From: Bedellia somnulentella | Lineage: Eukaryota > Arthropoda > Insecta > Lepidoptera > Bedelliidae | DNA: 64,000 bases | Reading direction: 5' to 3' | Assembly: GCA_963576735.1 (NCBI GenBank) | Contig: OY755175.1 | Location: forward strand, 1,628,401 to 1,692,400 | Shown: in pieces, positions 10,809 through 22,157 of the stretch | Layout: every line of letters starts with the position of its first letter | How positions within the stretch are numbered: the first letter of the stretch is position 1 | Notes under the pieces: model-generated | Told to the model about the DNA's origin: nothing | The model's input: the letters and a program-made list of their open reading frames with translations, nothing else | The model's database searches: none | Position numbers and translations under genes: made by a program

Positions 10809-11307
10809 TAAATGAATGTCGACAAATCTAAATGCCGAAGCGACTATAACCCCAAGTTCATACTAGTTCATTTTATATTGGCATAATGACGGTATGACTC
10901 CAGGCGCTGAGGGGTATTGTAGCACTCTTCAAGTATAGTAATTAGGTGCTAGGATTTTGCCATTTCAAATTAAAAAAATATTCTCAAAATAAAATGTAGA
11001 GTTGGCGACATCATTGAGAAATACGTGTTCATTTTAATATTGAGAAGACGAACATTTAAAATCTTATTGAATATTAGATCACCTATAATATTCGTCTTTG
11101 AACACATTTTATTGGTTCTATATAAACGTTCTTCATAGTTATATCTATCGTCCACGAAGGCGATGGTATTTTTTTTTGTATTATATCCATTCATCTGCTC
11201 TGGAAGGCAAAACTGTGAGTACCAAGTAACTTGTAACTACATAACATTAATCCCATATTTCCTTTTTGTTTTTCTTTGTTTAATTGAGCTTACTTTTGTG
11301 ATGAAAA
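10809..11307. other. Intergenic, nothing recognised
   Basis: AT-rich spacer between a MITE and the RTE mosaic. Confidence 0.45.
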
Positions 11308-12235
11308 CGTTGAAAGAAGAGTAAAAAAGAGTAATGTGGTGAATGGAGTTATTGATAGTCTATAGACTAATCAATCGGTGTCTGAAAAGGTCTAAATGGT
11401 AGTGATTTTTACTGTTCGTGTTCTCAAATCCACTCAAACGTTCACACCCTATATATCCCCGAAGGGGTTGGCAGATTTACTTATACTTATGAACACGTGA
11501 CACTGTCTTCTGGTGTTCAGAGTACCCACTTTTATCTTGAACAGTGTACCCACGTGATAGGGGGCAGGCCTATCACCGTTTTTTACGAATACACTGTCAC
11601 ATGTACATAGTACAACTCAGCCATGTGGGTTTCCTCACGATGTTTTCCCTCACTGTTTACAATCAAGATAAATTAACCACTTTTCCTTGTTCGTATGCGT
11701 ATGTATGGCCGCGAATGTGAGGTGTGGTTGAAGAAGCATGAGAGCACTGGAAAAATTGTAGGAAGAATAGTAAGTAGTAATAGATATAAGGGCTCAGCTG
11801 GCAGCCAACCGGAAAACGTAAACGGGGCCGCCCAAAAACAACCTGGCGACGTTCTGTGGAGAATGAGGCAAAAGTTGTGGGATTGAAGTGGGAGGATCTC
11901 GCAGCCGCTGCCCAAGATCGAGCCAGATGGAGAAATCTGCTCAAGGCCCTTTGTCCCTGCTGAGGGACGTCAGGATGGATGTATGTATTCGAGTGAAATT
12001 CGTGGAAAGTGTGGTTTGAAAGATGATATTTCAAAAAAGACAGGAAAAGGAATGTTGAGATGATAATATGTTACTTGTGTTATGTACTTATGTACTCTCA
12101 TTCGTGAAAGAGATGTATAGAATCAATTAGGATGGTAATGTTAGTAGAGGACGACCATGAAGGACATATTTATATCAAATAGAAAATGTGCTCAAAAAGG
12201 CGTTCTCAGTTTGAAGAATAAAGGAACATCTAAAT
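11308..12235 (+). pseudogene. Mosaic RTE LINE remnant with two nested insertions
   Basis: RTE pieces in one orientation at 11308-11405 (the GVIDSL region), 11693-11755 (the GCEVWLKKHES region) and 11990-12235 (the RERCGVKDD region onward). They are separated by a minus-strand SINE-B (11428-11692) and by 11757-11986, the 3' end of a second RTE family (reads as TTWRRSVENEAK and AAAQDRARWRNLLKALCP, ending GATGTATGTA). The middle of the first element is missing at the second junction. Confidence 0.7.
11428..11692 (-). mobile_element. SINE-B body without tRNA-like head, nested in RTE
   Basis: Matches from the tail (TTCACACCCTATATATCCCC) to TCCCTCACTGTTTAC. RTE sequence lies on both sides. Confidence 0.82.
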
Positions 12236-12376
12236 ATGTCTTCCGTGGTTGCCCTTTACAGACATTCTCACCCATATTCTTTATATCTTTATATGTATTT
12301 CCTAACATTATTTTTCTACCATTTTTACAATATCATCTTTCACACCACTCCTTTCAAGAACAACACCAATTCTAAC
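12236..12376 (-). pseudogene. Small inverted RTE LINE fragment
   Basis: Matches the antisense of the RTE region around the RGRPRR and RERCGVKDD blocks. It lies next to a plus-strand RTE remnant, so the two are in opposite orientation. Confidence 0.5.
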
Positions 12377-12629
12377 ATACATATATATACATATACTCAC
12401 GGCTATAAATCCCTAGAAGGGGTAGCCAGAGCTAAGGAAAAAGAAATTCCTCAGCCACTTTTGGAAAGTTGAGTGGGGAAAGGATGGTAAAATAAATGTT
12501 TTTGGTGATGGGTCTCCAACCGCATCGCCTAAAATCCCTTAAAAGCCCCAATACCGTTAGTCGCCTCTTACGTACACCCACCGGAATAAATGGGGTAGTG
12601 CTATTCTAAGCCGACACTACACAGCAAAT
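12377..12629 (-). mobile_element. SINE-A, near-complete copy
   Basis: Full-length match, tail at left (TATATACATATACTCACGGC), 5' end at right (ACACTACACAGCAA). Confidence 0.88.
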
Positions 12630-12894
12630 TCTAATTCATTTCACTTTTTACAAAAATCAAATCAATTCCTCACTTTATAAACCATAAAAGAAAACATGTT
12701 TAGTGCCATTCTAAGTCGATAACTACATAGGATTGTATTCTAACTAGATTCTTTTATCAACGTATAATTTATTTTAATCCGTTTTAGAATAGATGGCGCT
12801 ACAAGTCTTAAAGTGAGATATATTTTGTGATATTACCCAATATGGGTCAGTCAGAGCTTAAGAATTTACTGGAAACTTTAGGGTTTTCTCAGGA

Positions 12895-13474
12895 AGGATT
12901 TTCAATCGTGATAGCTCAGTGGGTAGAACACCGCTTATCGTGCAGACGATGAAGGTTCAAATCCCGGGTCGGGCCTACACCCATTTGTCTTTTCTAAAGT
13001 CATGTGTGTTGTTATTTTATCATGGTAGTTAACGATGAGGGAAAACATCGTGAAGAAACCCACATGGCAAAGTTGTACTAAGGGCCAGTTTTTTGATCCG
13101 GAGTTAAAAATATAACCATTTGTTACATTGACTATAGTTAAATGACTAACCAGTAGTCAAATCGTAAATCCATTTTGGTTCGATATTTGACCATTAGTTA
13201 CTCTAACCACGGGTCAAAAAATGCATTTTGCTGATATTTAACTAATAGTTACGATATTTAACAAATTGTTGAGTTAACCACGGATCAAAAAACTGGCCCT
13301 TAGTCATGTGACAGTCCATTCGTACAAAACGGCGATAGGCCTGCCCTCTATTACGTGAGTCCATTGTTCAAGCAAATCGTAGGTACTCTAAATACTAGGT
13401 TATAATGTCACGTGATCTTCATAAGTATTGGTACCTCTGCTAAACCCTTCGGGGATATACAGCACGTTTGAGTC
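12895..13474 (+). mobile_element. SINE-B with target duplication, split by a MITE
   Basis: Flanked by TTCTCAGGA (12886-12894 and 13475-13483). The head CGTGATAGCTCAGTGGGTAG (A box) and GGTTCAAATCCC (B box) is tRNA-like. The body carries CATCGTGAAGAAACCCACAT and the conserved GGCGATAGGCCTGCC. A 220-bp MITE splits it at 13081-13300. Confidence 0.9.
13081..13300. mobile_element. MITE with 18-26 bp inverted ends nested in SINE-B
   Basis: Ends are AGGGCCAGTTTTTTGATCCG on the left and the inverse of CGGATCAAAAAACTGGCCCT on the right; the inverted match continues toward GTTAA/TTAAC with mismatches. Flanks TAA and TTA suggest a 3-bp TWA target (PIF/Harbinger-like) or a TA target. The interior is AT-rich with no ORF. 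Confidence 0.85.
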
Positions 13475-13516
13475 TTCTCAGGATACTTTAGCTCACACTG
13501 AACAACCCTGATATAT

Positions 13517-13773
13517 TACATACATACATACATACATATACTCACGGCTATAAATCCCTAGATGGGGTAGCCAGAGCTAAGGAATTAGAAATTCCTCCGC
13601 CACTTTTGGAAAGTGAATGGAGAAAAGATGGTAAAATAAAGGTTTTTGGTGATGGGTCTCCAACCGCATCGCCCAAAAATCCATTAAAAGCCCCAATACC
13701 GTTAGTCGACTCTTACGTACACCCACCGAAAGAATTGGGGTAGTGCTATTCTAAGCCGACACTACACAGCAAT
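13517..13773 (-). mobile_element. SINE-A, near-complete copy
   Basis: Full-length match with a long TACA-type tail, 40 bases after a SINE-B copy. Confidence 0.88.
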
Positions 13774-13871
13774 ACATATGATTAACAAATACATTTTTTC
13801 TTTTTTGTTGTTGTGAAGTGAATATTTGTATGTAATAAAAATTTTGAGTATTGGAGAATGTATATCTACGT

Positions 13872-14168
13872 CAGAATAGCACTACCCATTTCTTTACGTG
13901 GGTGTTTTATTTTGAGGCGACTATGGGTATGCGTGTTTTTTAGTGATCCAATTGGGGCAAAGATTTTTTTACTATCTTATTTCACACTCAAGTTTCAAAT
14001 TGCCGCGTAGTGGTGGCTTAGAATAGCACTACCCCATTGCTACCCGAGGTGTTCGTAAGAGGCGTCTAAGGGTTTTGGGGCTTTTAAAGTAGTTGTTGGG
14101 CGATGTGAGGGAATGTATGTAATTCGTGTGTAGAAAGGGGTAGTGATATTCTAAGCCGGCACTATACT
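13872..14168. mobile_element. SINE-A fragments, rearranged
   Basis: Two partial plus-strand heads (13872-13975 and about 14008-14118) followed by a short inverted head (about 14133-14166, GGGGTAGTGATATTCTAAGC). All are diverged. The arrangement suggests repeated insertion or rearrangement. Confidence 0.6.
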
Positions 14169-14904
14169 ATTATATTCCTAAATATTATAACAATTATTTT
14201 CATATTTAGCTGTAAATATTCTCAGAATAGCAAGGAAACTAGCGTAATACTTTTATAAGTAGTTGTAAATAATTGTTTATAGGTCTTCTTCGAAACCATT
14301 TATTGCCTTATAACGGAATCATAAAAGCACAACAGTCGAACACCGACAAAGATTATGAGACAAACAGTTTTAATCACCAAAACTGTCTTTCAATTAACAA
14401 GTCACTTGCAACAGGGTGTCAGTCAAAGCAACAGAGAAAAGAGGCTTAATGTCCCAAAAGCGGCATTCTGAAATCCTACCCAAAGTATTGTTTGCAGGAT
14501 TTTATGATAGTAAACAATATTTTTATGGTATTTAACAATAATTTTTATGGCGGCACGACCGTTATGACTCTTTTGTCTAGCACACCGCAAAGAACACAAC
14601 AAAAGATGTACACAAAAGCGTGCTTAATCTTGTATAGAAAATAGTAATTATTTTTACGATAGAGCGCGCGCGTTGATTTCCGTGAAAATTTCAACTTGCA
14701 TTGTTCATAAGAAATTACTTGGTCGTTAAGGAAAATGTGGGATGTATTTATGAAGGTGTTTTGTTGCCAACACAAGATGGCGGAGCACGTACGCGATTTA
14801 CTCATCGGTCGAATATCGCTTTGTGTTTCTAATATTTTGAATTCTTACAAAGCCATTTATAGCTTCCTTATTCATACTCTATTAATTCCAGTGGAGCGTT
14901 CAGG
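14169..14904. other. Intergenic, nothing recognised
   Basis: Overlapping short open frames on both strands (14545-14932) have no recognisable motif. Confidence 0.45.
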
Positions 14905-15121
14905 TGTCCCTCAAAATCCCAAAAAGGGGTAGCCAGAGCTTCAGAGCTGGAAACTCCTCAGTCACATTTGGAAGTTAATAGGGGAGAAGATAATAGAAAT
15001 AAAGTATCATATAATAGTAATGGGTGTCCAAACGCATAGTCCAGAAATCACTTAAAAAGTCTCAATATCCTGAGTGAAGGGAAGAAATGGGGTTGTGCTA
15101 TTCTAAGCCCACTACACAGTA
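14905..15121 (-). mobile_element. SINE-A, diverged copy
   Basis: Matches from GGGGTAGCCAGAGC to CTACACAGTAA; the TATG tail is lost and several stretches have decayed. Confidence 0.75.
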
Positions 15122-15125
15122 ATTA

Positions 15126-15268
15126 ATGTTTTGAAAATTACTTTATAAGTAAAACTGTCCAAGCAATACATAACCCACGTTTCTACCGAACACCAGGTGA
15201 CTGTGTAAGGTGATGTTCAAAAGCATTAGTACCTCTGCCAATCCCTTCGGGGGTATAAGGCGTGAACG
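15126..15268 (+). mobile_element. SINE-B 3' fragment
   Basis: Last 140 bases (AACTGTCCAAGCAATACATAA to AAGGCGTGAACGC), immediately after a SINE-A. Confidence 0.75.
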
Positions 15269-15500
15269 CTTGAGTTGAGTTTATAAGTAATGATGGCATT
15301 TCAATTCAATGTCTTCCAGTTTATGTTGAACTTTTTAAGAAGCTACCGAATTTCGTCAGTGTGTTGCACTCAAATTGGAAATCCGGACTATGGCTTTATC
15401 AGAAACTTCAATGCAGTAGACCGATCACATTTTTATATATTATTTTATTATTGAATTTAAAGATAGGACTACTCATTATTTACCTTCATTAAATATTTAA

Positions 15501-15750
15501 TTGCTGTGTAGTGTCGGCTTAGAATAGCACTACCTCATTTCTTCCGGTGGGTGTACGTAAGAGGCGACTAACGGTATTGGGGCTTTTAAGGGATTTTTGG
15601 GCGATGAGGTTGGAGACCCATCACCAACAACCTTTATTTTACCATTTTTTCCCCTCTCAACTTCCAAAAGTGGCTGAGGAATTTCTGACTCCCTAGCTCT
15701 GGTTACCCCTTCAAAGGATTTATAGCCGTGGGTATATGTATGTATGTAAC
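15501..15750 (+). mobile_element. SINE-A, near-complete copy
   Basis: Starts TTGCTGTGTAGTGTCGGC, ends GCCGTGGGTATATG plus TATG repeats. A second, decayed SINE-A tail follows directly (15752-15842). Confidence 0.88.
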
Positions 15751-15751
15751 T

Positions 15752-15842
15752 GTCAGAAAGTGACTGCGGAATTTGTAATTCTGAAGGTCTAGCTAACTTT
15801 TTTGGGATTTGTAGCCGTTAATTGATGCACGTAGGTAGGTGT
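15752..15842 (+). mobile_element. SINE-A, decayed 3' fragment
   Basis: Loose match to the last 90 bases of SINE-A (CGGAATTTGTAATTC, then GGGATTTGTAGCCG). Confidence 0.45.
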
Positions 15843-16524
15843 TCACGATTTTCGTGTTATATCGATGGATTGATGTTAATAATTTTACTTAATATAAATT
15901 TCCCATTTATTTTGGATATTTGTTCAGTCATACAACAAATTATGATAAGAATGTGGTGTTGGAAATGGGAGATAATAATATATTTGTATTAAATCTTTAA
16001 CTTTACAAACTATTTGAATATCTACGACAATGGTTTATTTATTCAATTTAGAAAGATAGTTCTTTAATAGTCTAACAATACTCAGAACCGGTTAATTGCA
16101 AAATACTTCGCCACAAAAAATACAACGTACTATTTTTTATGACCATACATTTCCCTCCATTAAAATAATTACCTGTTTACAAAACGAACCAAATGTCTTA
16201 ATTCATCGGACAACTAGTTATCAGAGATTATTATCTGTAAGTATTATTGCATTACAATCTATTACAACAGTTACATTATCCAACTTGCTTTCTCTAAACC
16301 GATGTGTTCTAAACAGCTGTCTTCTGTTCCGCACCGTAGCGTGGGGTGGTCATAAAGTAAGACAGAAAATATTTACTCCAATTCCATAGTTTGTAAAACA
16401 GAGAAAGATATAGCGGTAATGGAAGGGAGAGCGCTTCGAAACAAGCGGCACTATTGGCCGCGGCAGCAACGCCCCAGTCGCACCTCCCCCGGCCCCAAAT
16501 TCCAAACGACTCACAAATCTTTCG

Positions 16525-16530
16525 TCAGTC
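16525..16530 (+). promoter_or_regulatory. Candidate initiator (TCAGTC) of the Sox gene
   Basis: TCAGTC matches the arthropod initiator consensus. It lies about 94 bases before the Sox start codon, at the edge of a locally GC-rich block (16415-16550) that also contains an inverted CCAAT box (ATTGG near 16453). No clear downstream promoter element was found. A TATA-like CATAAATA near 16562 is an alternative signal. The transcription start is a guess. Confidence 0.3.
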
Positions 16531-16620
16531 TTGCGATCGGCTTCGACGCGATACAATCACTCATAAATACCAGTGCTCATTTACTTCTTTGTGCCATCTG
16601 TTAATGCTCAAACATTTGTA

Positions 16621-17361
16621 ATGATGTCAACATTAAGTCACCATCCCTACGCATTTTCTATGCATCCGGGAATGCTACCAGATTATCCGAGCGCGCCGCA
16701 TCCGTTGCCGGCGTGTTCTCCACAATCAGAAGGCCACATCAAGAGGCCGATGAATGCCTTTATGGTATGGTCGAGACTGCAAAGACGTCAAATAGCGAAG
16801 GACAATCCAAAAATGCACAACTCTGAAATATCCAAGCGTCTCGGAGCTGAATGGAAGCTGTTATCTGAAATGCAGAAAAGACCGTTTATCGATGAAGCTA
16901 AGCGCTTGAGAGCTCTTCACATGAAGGAACATCCAGATTACAAGTACAGACCAAGGAGGAAGCCAAAGGCCCCGACGCAAGGTGGAGCGCCTGGTGCCGG
17001 TGCGTTCGCAAGTTTCCCGTTGCCTTATTTTGCTGGTCCTCCGTCTGCAGTGAGTCATTTGGATGGGCTTCCATATCCTGCAGTGTCTCCGTATTTCCCA
17101 CATCAGTTAGATCACCTTCAATTTTCTAAGCTGATGGGCCCGACGGCGGATAAAATGCCGACGGTATCGTCATCTGCAGCAGCTGTTGTGTCGTCATTTT
17201 ATTCGTCACTGTACACTTCGCCGGCGGCTCCACCGAAACCCTTTTCTTCATCACTGTTTCACCAATATGGAGCACCACCCTCACCGCACTCACCAGCCAC
17301 ACCAAACCAGCACAGTCCTCATGATGACCAGTTAAGAAGACCAGTATCGGTGATATATTGA
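16621..17361 (+). CDS. Sox21a: SoxB2-group HMG-box transcription factor, Sox21a-like, single exon
   Basis: This gene encodes a 246-residue nuclear DNA-binding protein. The HMG box lies at about residues 39-116. It begins with the Sox hallmark RPMNAFMVW, continues through [18 protein letters not shown], and ends in the basic run [10 protein letters not shown]. The box is complete and carries the [10 protein letters not shown] variant that I recall from insect Sox21a rather than Dichaete or SoxB1; this paralogue call is from memory. The rest is low complexity, rich in Pro, Ser, Ala, His and Tyr, and ends in RRPVSVIY. The frame is also open upstream of the first ATG but has no earlier ATG, so I start at the ATG pair (16621 or 16624). 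There is no intron, as is usual for SoxB genes. GC content is higher than in the surroundings. SoxB2 proteins bind ACAAT-type sites and regulate neural, epidermal and stem-cell programmes; the role in this species is inferred. Sox21b is the main alternative. Confidence 0.93.
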   Translation: MMSTLSHHPYAFSMHPGMLPDYPSAPHPLPACSPQSEGHIKRPMNAFMVWSRLQRRQIAKDNPKMHNSEISKRLGAEWKLLSEMQKRPFIDEAKRLRALHMKEHPDYKYRPRRKPKAPTQGGAPGAGAFASFPLPYFAGPPSAVSHLDGLPYPAVSPYFPHQLDHLQFSKLMGPTADKMPTVSSSAAAVVSSFYSSLYTSPAAPPKPFSSSLFHQYGAPPSPHSPATPNQHSPHDDQLRRPVSVIY

Positions 17362-17972
17362 AAGGCCTAAAATGCCACCTTGTGGAACTCCTATGTTTGA
17401 CTGTTGAATAATATAAATGAATTTTAAGTGTCGTGCACTGATTGAAGGATGTATTTTGTGTATTACCGGACATTAATTTATTTCTGAATTGTCAACATTG
17501 TTTCAAATGATATTATTTGTCAAATCCATATCAAGTGATTTGTAAATGACAAAGTAAGTAATGTTAGTCCAGATTTGTACTGTGATTATTTTAGATATTA
17601 CTTTTGGATGAACATTATTTTAAGTGAGATTTAAACCAAATACGAGATTAATTTCCGTTAGTTGTACTGTAATTGAAAATTAATCTCATTTTTCATATCA
17701 TTTTCAGGCAGGTTTTATGTAATGTAGTGATGGCAAATTTCTTCGTTATCAGGATGTTAAAAGATGATTTAGATGATTAATTTGAACGAATTTATGTAAT
17801 TTATTTAATTCTTAGTGTCATGTAGATATCGTATTTGTATATTAGTTAAATTTGTTATAAGGTACTTAGTGCATGTAAATATTGTCTATCACTGTATTAG
17901 TAATGTACTTGATGTTCATAAGAGTACCAACGATGTATTATATATTTAATGAGTTTTGTTAAAATTTGCATA

Positions 17973-17978
17973 AATAAA
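17973..17978 (+). terminator. Poly(A) signal AATAAA of the Sox gene
   Basis: This canonical AATAAA lies about 610 bases after the Sox stop codon and is followed by a T-rich stretch ending near 18000. It implies an AT-rich 3' UTR (17362 to about 18000) with no recognisable transposon in it. Confidence 0.6.
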
Positions 17979-19440
17979 ATACAATTGTTTTTATTTACAA
18001 AATATTTTGTGGTTTTCTTTGACGCGTTTATTTGCTAAATGTGAATAAAAGAAATGTTGGTCATATTCAAACATATCCCTAACTTAAAAAAAAAGTGAAT
18101 TCTGACTTCATTGTTTTGGGTAACTTAAATATTGGTATGAGTTCAAAAAAACACTTGGTGCATAAGTATCACTTAAATTGATGTAATTCATCTACTGCCT
18201 ACGAGAAACCAAACTCAAAATTTCTATTGAAATAGAATAGCCGATTCTGTAGAAGAGATTTAATCTTAAAGTGTTTAGAGGAATGTCATTTCAATAATGA
18301 ATTTCTGCTTTAAACAAATAAGTAGACAACGCTTATCTTTTTTGGGAATCAATTATTTCTGAAACGCAATGACATATTTGGAAATGAAGCATTAGCTGGA
18401 CAATTGATAACGACTAATTAATTAGAAATACGGTAAGTAATAAATGAATGTTTAGAACATGCCATTCTTACTCAAAGTTTAACGAAATCATAGTTTGCGG
18501 CAGAAATATTCAAATTTCTAGACCTTATTCATAAAATTAACAATCAATTATATATAAAAAGAAGGATTAAACCAAAATTTATGAGAGAGTAAACGCGTAA
18601 TTAGTGTGGTTGACCAATTTAAAAGAGACCTAAGTAGGGTATTGATAATGCAGGTCGAAATAAAATTACTTAATTTGTTTAACTTGTGCCATAATACCAT
18701 TACATTAAAATCACGATTTGATTACAATTATTATTATTTTTACAATTTGATCATAAGTAAAATTTAATAAGACATTACTTTACCAGTGAGATTTAATTTT
18801 TATCATAAAAATACATTTTTACACGAGTTTTGTACTTTGCTTTAGGAACCAATAGAGGGCGCCTCTTAACAGTCTCTTTCTCTGGTCGTATTCGAAATTC
18901 AAGTTATTTTGGTTACCGGTTAGAAGCAAGAGTATTAAATTGAATAAAACGGATGGTTGCTGCAAATTCATTTAGTTAATTTATTTTAAAAACAGGGTTC
19001 TAATGTTTGAAATATAATGAATTTTAACATTTACTTGGTTATCCATCGTAAAATTCTTTAAAGGGTTCTCTGTCATTTTCGAGTAAGTACCGACGTGTGA
19101 TTTCAGCTTTTTAAACATAAAAAACTGTCATTTAACAACAAGTCCGTAATAAACAATAAAATAAGTCCTCCAAAATAACAAGATTCTAAACACATTATTT
19201 TAACGAACATAATAATTTACCGTCTTCCACAACATTACGGCCAAATGAATATTGGCGACCATTTATTTTGAGCATTTCATTAAATTTGACAAAATAAACA
19301 AATTATGTTAATCATGATATCAGTATTAATTGATCAATTTATTATTATTGAAAACACTTTATCGTATAGTGAACAAGTTATTTTTAATTTTGTTTGGTCT
19401 GCGCATAGGTTCGATTCTTACAATCATATACGACGTACTT

Positions 19441-19650
19441 TTGCCGCGTAGTGCCGGCTTAGAATTACACTACCCCTTTCTACCCACGGGTGTCGTAAGA
19501 GGCGACTAAGGGTATCGGGCCTTTTTAAGTGGTATTTTGGTGATGCGGTTGGAGACCTATCACCAAATACTTTATTTCTACCATCTTGTCCTTTATCGAC
19601 TTCCAAATGTGGCTGAGGATTTTCTAGCTCTAAAGCTCTTGCTATATGTT
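19441..19650 (+). mobile_element. SINE-A, subtype with CCGGCTTAGAAT head
   Basis: Head reads GCCGCGTAGTGCCGGCTTAG and CACGGGTGTCGTAAGAGG; the 3' end is decayed. First repeat to the right of the Sox block. Confidence 0.82.
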
Positions 19651-19865
19651 GAGATGTATGACTGTGACTATATACATTCTTAGGTAATAAAAGTATGATT
19701 TAAAGAAACAAAGATATGCGATAGCTATATAAAAAAATAAGGTGAGAAAATTAAGGACAAGACAGTCAATGTTGATGTAATGAGAGAAGTACTGAATTGC
19801 CTTACTTTCAAATATAAATTTCCAGGAGTAAAATAATTACAAAATCATGTATGCATAATTTCGTT

Positions 19866-19920
19866 TTGACATGAAAACCTCATTCATGTAGGGATTATTA
19901 CCAAACTATTAAATAATTTT
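19866..19920 (+). mobile_element. SINE-C 5' fragment
   Basis: CATGAAAACCTCATTCATG followed by GGGATTATTACC, matching the SINE-C 5' half of the copy at 35815-35950. Confidence 0.45.
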
Positions 19921-20030
19921 ATTGATATTATTAAAATTCATTGTTAAGTAATTGCAAAATCAGTCTAAGAGACCTTGAAATTATCTCCTGAAAACATATT
20001 AAGTTGAAATCTTTGTTTTAGGTTTGATGA

Positions 20031-20393
20031 CGTGATAGCTCAATGGGTAGAACACCGGTTATCGTGCAAACGACTAGTGTTCAAATCCCGGGTCGCGGGC
20101 CTACACCAATTTGTCTTTTCTAAAGACATATGTGTGGTTAATTTATTAAGATTGTTAACGGTGAGAGAAAACATCGTGAGGAAACCCACATGGCTGAGTT
20201 GCACTTAGTCATGTGACAGTGTATTCGTACAAAATGGCGATAGGCCTGCCCCCTATCACGTGAGTACACTGTCCATGCAAAACGTGGGTACTCTGAACAC
20301 CAGGTGACAATGTCACGTGATGTTAAGAAGTATTAGTTCCTCTGCCAACCCCTTCGGGGATATTCGGCGTGAACGTTTATGTTATGTTATGTA
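20031..20393 (+). mobile_element. SINE-B, complete copy
   Basis: About 360 bp with A box (TAGCTCAATGGGTAGAAC), B box (TGTTCAAATCCC), conserved body, and an end CCAACCCCTTCGGGG, GGCGTGAACGTTTATG plus TTATG repeats. Near-match flanks AGGTTTGA and AGGTTCGA suggest a target duplication. Confidence 0.92.
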
Positions 20394-20431
20394 GGTTCGA
20401 CAAAACAGTTTTTTTTTATTTATGACTATCA

Positions 20432-20705
20432 GATATACAGATCAGTGGGTATATCAACGCTTCTAATGTAGGGAGGTGTGGATTGGAATCCTACGTCAGG
20501 CCGACAATTATGGGCCTTGTTTAAGATATAATGGTTAACGATGAAGAACGTCAGTCTACTCGTAAAAAGTGGTGATAGGCCTGCTCTCTATCACGTGCAT
20601 GAACTGTCTATGTAAGATATGGACATCAGGTGGCAAAAATAACACTTGATGTAATCAGAACTATAAGCGTCTTTGTCACCCCTTCGGGGATATAAGGGTT
20701 GATAT
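20432..20705 (+). mobile_element. SINE-B, diverged tandem neighbour
   Basis: Second SINE-B in the same orientation about 40 bases later. B-box region reads GATTGGAATCC; tail CACCCCTTCGGGGATATAAG. Older than its neighbour. Confidence 0.75.
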
Positions 20706-21107
20706 GCGATAAAAATGAATTAAAACTAAATCTTAATTTCTTCTAACTTTTAGTTAAATAATGGAGTAAAGTTTGATATTTTTTAACTTTGAAATGGAAC
20801 ATTATTTTTTAAAAGCAGTTTTCATTATGTAATATTTTTTTCTTTGCCATTCTTGTGTACCAATCCTTTACAAACTTTTTCTTAATAAACAAAGTTATGT
20901 AATTGGCTTTCATCGAACAACAGTTACCTAAATTACATAAACGCAACTCTCTATAGCAAATTAAAACTGTAAGGAATATTCCTCTCAACCCTTCTTTTGT
21001 TTGATGAAAACACACTTTTCAATTTAATAATTACGTATAACGGAACTTGGCTCTGATTCAGTGTCGATGCTGTATTATGGGGAGAAGAAATTTATCTTTT
21101 ATTCTTC
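20706..21107. other. Intergenic, nothing recognised
   Basis: AT-rich spacer between SINE-B and an RTE insertion. Confidence 0.45.
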
Positions 21108-21116
21108 TTTATCGAT

Positions 21117-21476
21117 GTGATTCGTGACAGGTGTGGTGTAAAAGATGATATTGTAAGAAAGATAGAAAAAGGAATGTTGAGATGGTTTGGGCACATAGAG
21201 AGGATGGATGACAGTAAATTGGTGAAAGAGATCTAAAGAGCCAATGTGGAAGGTAATGTTAGTAGAGGACGACCTCGGAGGACACATTTAGATCAAATAG
21301 AAAATGTGCTCAAAAAGGCAGGTGTCCGAAGTATGAAGAATAAAAGAGCATGTATGAAAAGATTGATGGATGTGAATGAAGCTAGAGAGGTTTGCCAGGA
21401 TCGTACAAAGTGGCGATCGATAGTCTCTGCCTACCCCAATGGGAACTAACGGCGTGAGAATATGTATGTATGTATG
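21117..21476 (+). mobile_element. 5'-truncated RTE LINE insertion
   Basis: The last 360 bases of the RTE family, flanked by TTTATCGAT (21108-21116 and 21477-21485). One stop interrupts the frame near 21235; the terminal block (RGRPRRTHLDQIENVLKK onward) is open. Ends in the TATG tail. Confidence 0.87.
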
Positions 21477-21565
21477 TTTATCGATTCGTCATGAATATAA
21501 TTTTTTCTTCGGTTTTTATGGAACATACTTGGAAAAACCTACTCGTAATTTAACATTACATACTA

Positions 21566-21797
21566 AAGCGCCGTGACGTGCCGTTTAAGCATGTCATTAC
21601 CCCTTTCTATCTACGGGGGTTGTAAGAGGTGACTAAGGGTTTTTGGGCGATGCGGTTGGAGACCCATCACATCACCAATGATACTTTATTTCTACCATCT
21701 TATCCCCGTTTTACTTCCAAATGTGGCCGAGGAGTTTCCAACCTGATACCCTTTTCGGTATTTATGGCCGTGAGTATGTGAGTATATTTATGTAAAA
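21566..21797 (+). mobile_element. SINE-A, diverged copy
   Basis: Match from GCCGTGACGTGCCG to GCCGTGAGTATGTG with a small internal deletion. Lies 90 bases after an RTE insertion. Confidence 0.8.
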
Positions 21798-22157
21798 AAA
21801 TATATATGTTTCTTTACAAATAACAACTTCTCTTAAAATCTGTCTCTTTCACCCGTTACCTCCATAATCTCCACAGATTCAACTCATTGGTAACAATAGT
21901 ACAGTTTCTTAGAGCGTTTTTCATCTCTCCCATTCCAATATTGTCCTCGGACCCTTTCGTTCTACAGGAAGCACAATGCCGGCACTTGAATTAATTATAA
22001 GAATACCCTTGGATGGGAGCTACAAAACCTAATTGTGAAATGTAGGTATTACTGCGAGTTCGCCGAGATTTTCTCACTTAATAGAGTTAGATTTTCTGTA
22101 GTGAAACTGGTTTGGGTGTTTTCAACCCATTTGTTATTTAAAGGTGTTTTTTTTTTG
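21798..22157. other. Intergenic, nothing recognised
   Basis: AT-rich spacer between a diverged SINE-A and a decayed RTE fragment. Confidence 0.45.

Larger units (their letters stand above)
15843..19440. other. Transposon-free block around the Sox gene
   Basis: No SINE, LINE, MITE or microsatellite remnant was recognised here apart from the Sox gene and its UTRs. Upstream (15843-16400) and downstream (18000-19440) are AT-rich single-copy-looking DNA. The downstream part includes a homeodomain-like TAAT cluster near 18410-18425 (CTAATTAATTAG). This is a plausible place for cis-regulatory elements of the Sox gene, but I see no defined motif array. Confidence 0.5.

Noticed and set aside
16573..16620. 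Sixteen extra N-terminal codons before the Sox ATG
   Set aside because: The extension starts at GTG and has no ATG; eukaryotic initiation at 16621 or 16624 is far more likely.
16350..17473. Several 60-115 codon frames antisense or out of frame with the Sox gene
   Set aside because: Shadows of GC-richer coding sequence; none has a domain, whereas the plus-strand Sox frame explains the composition.
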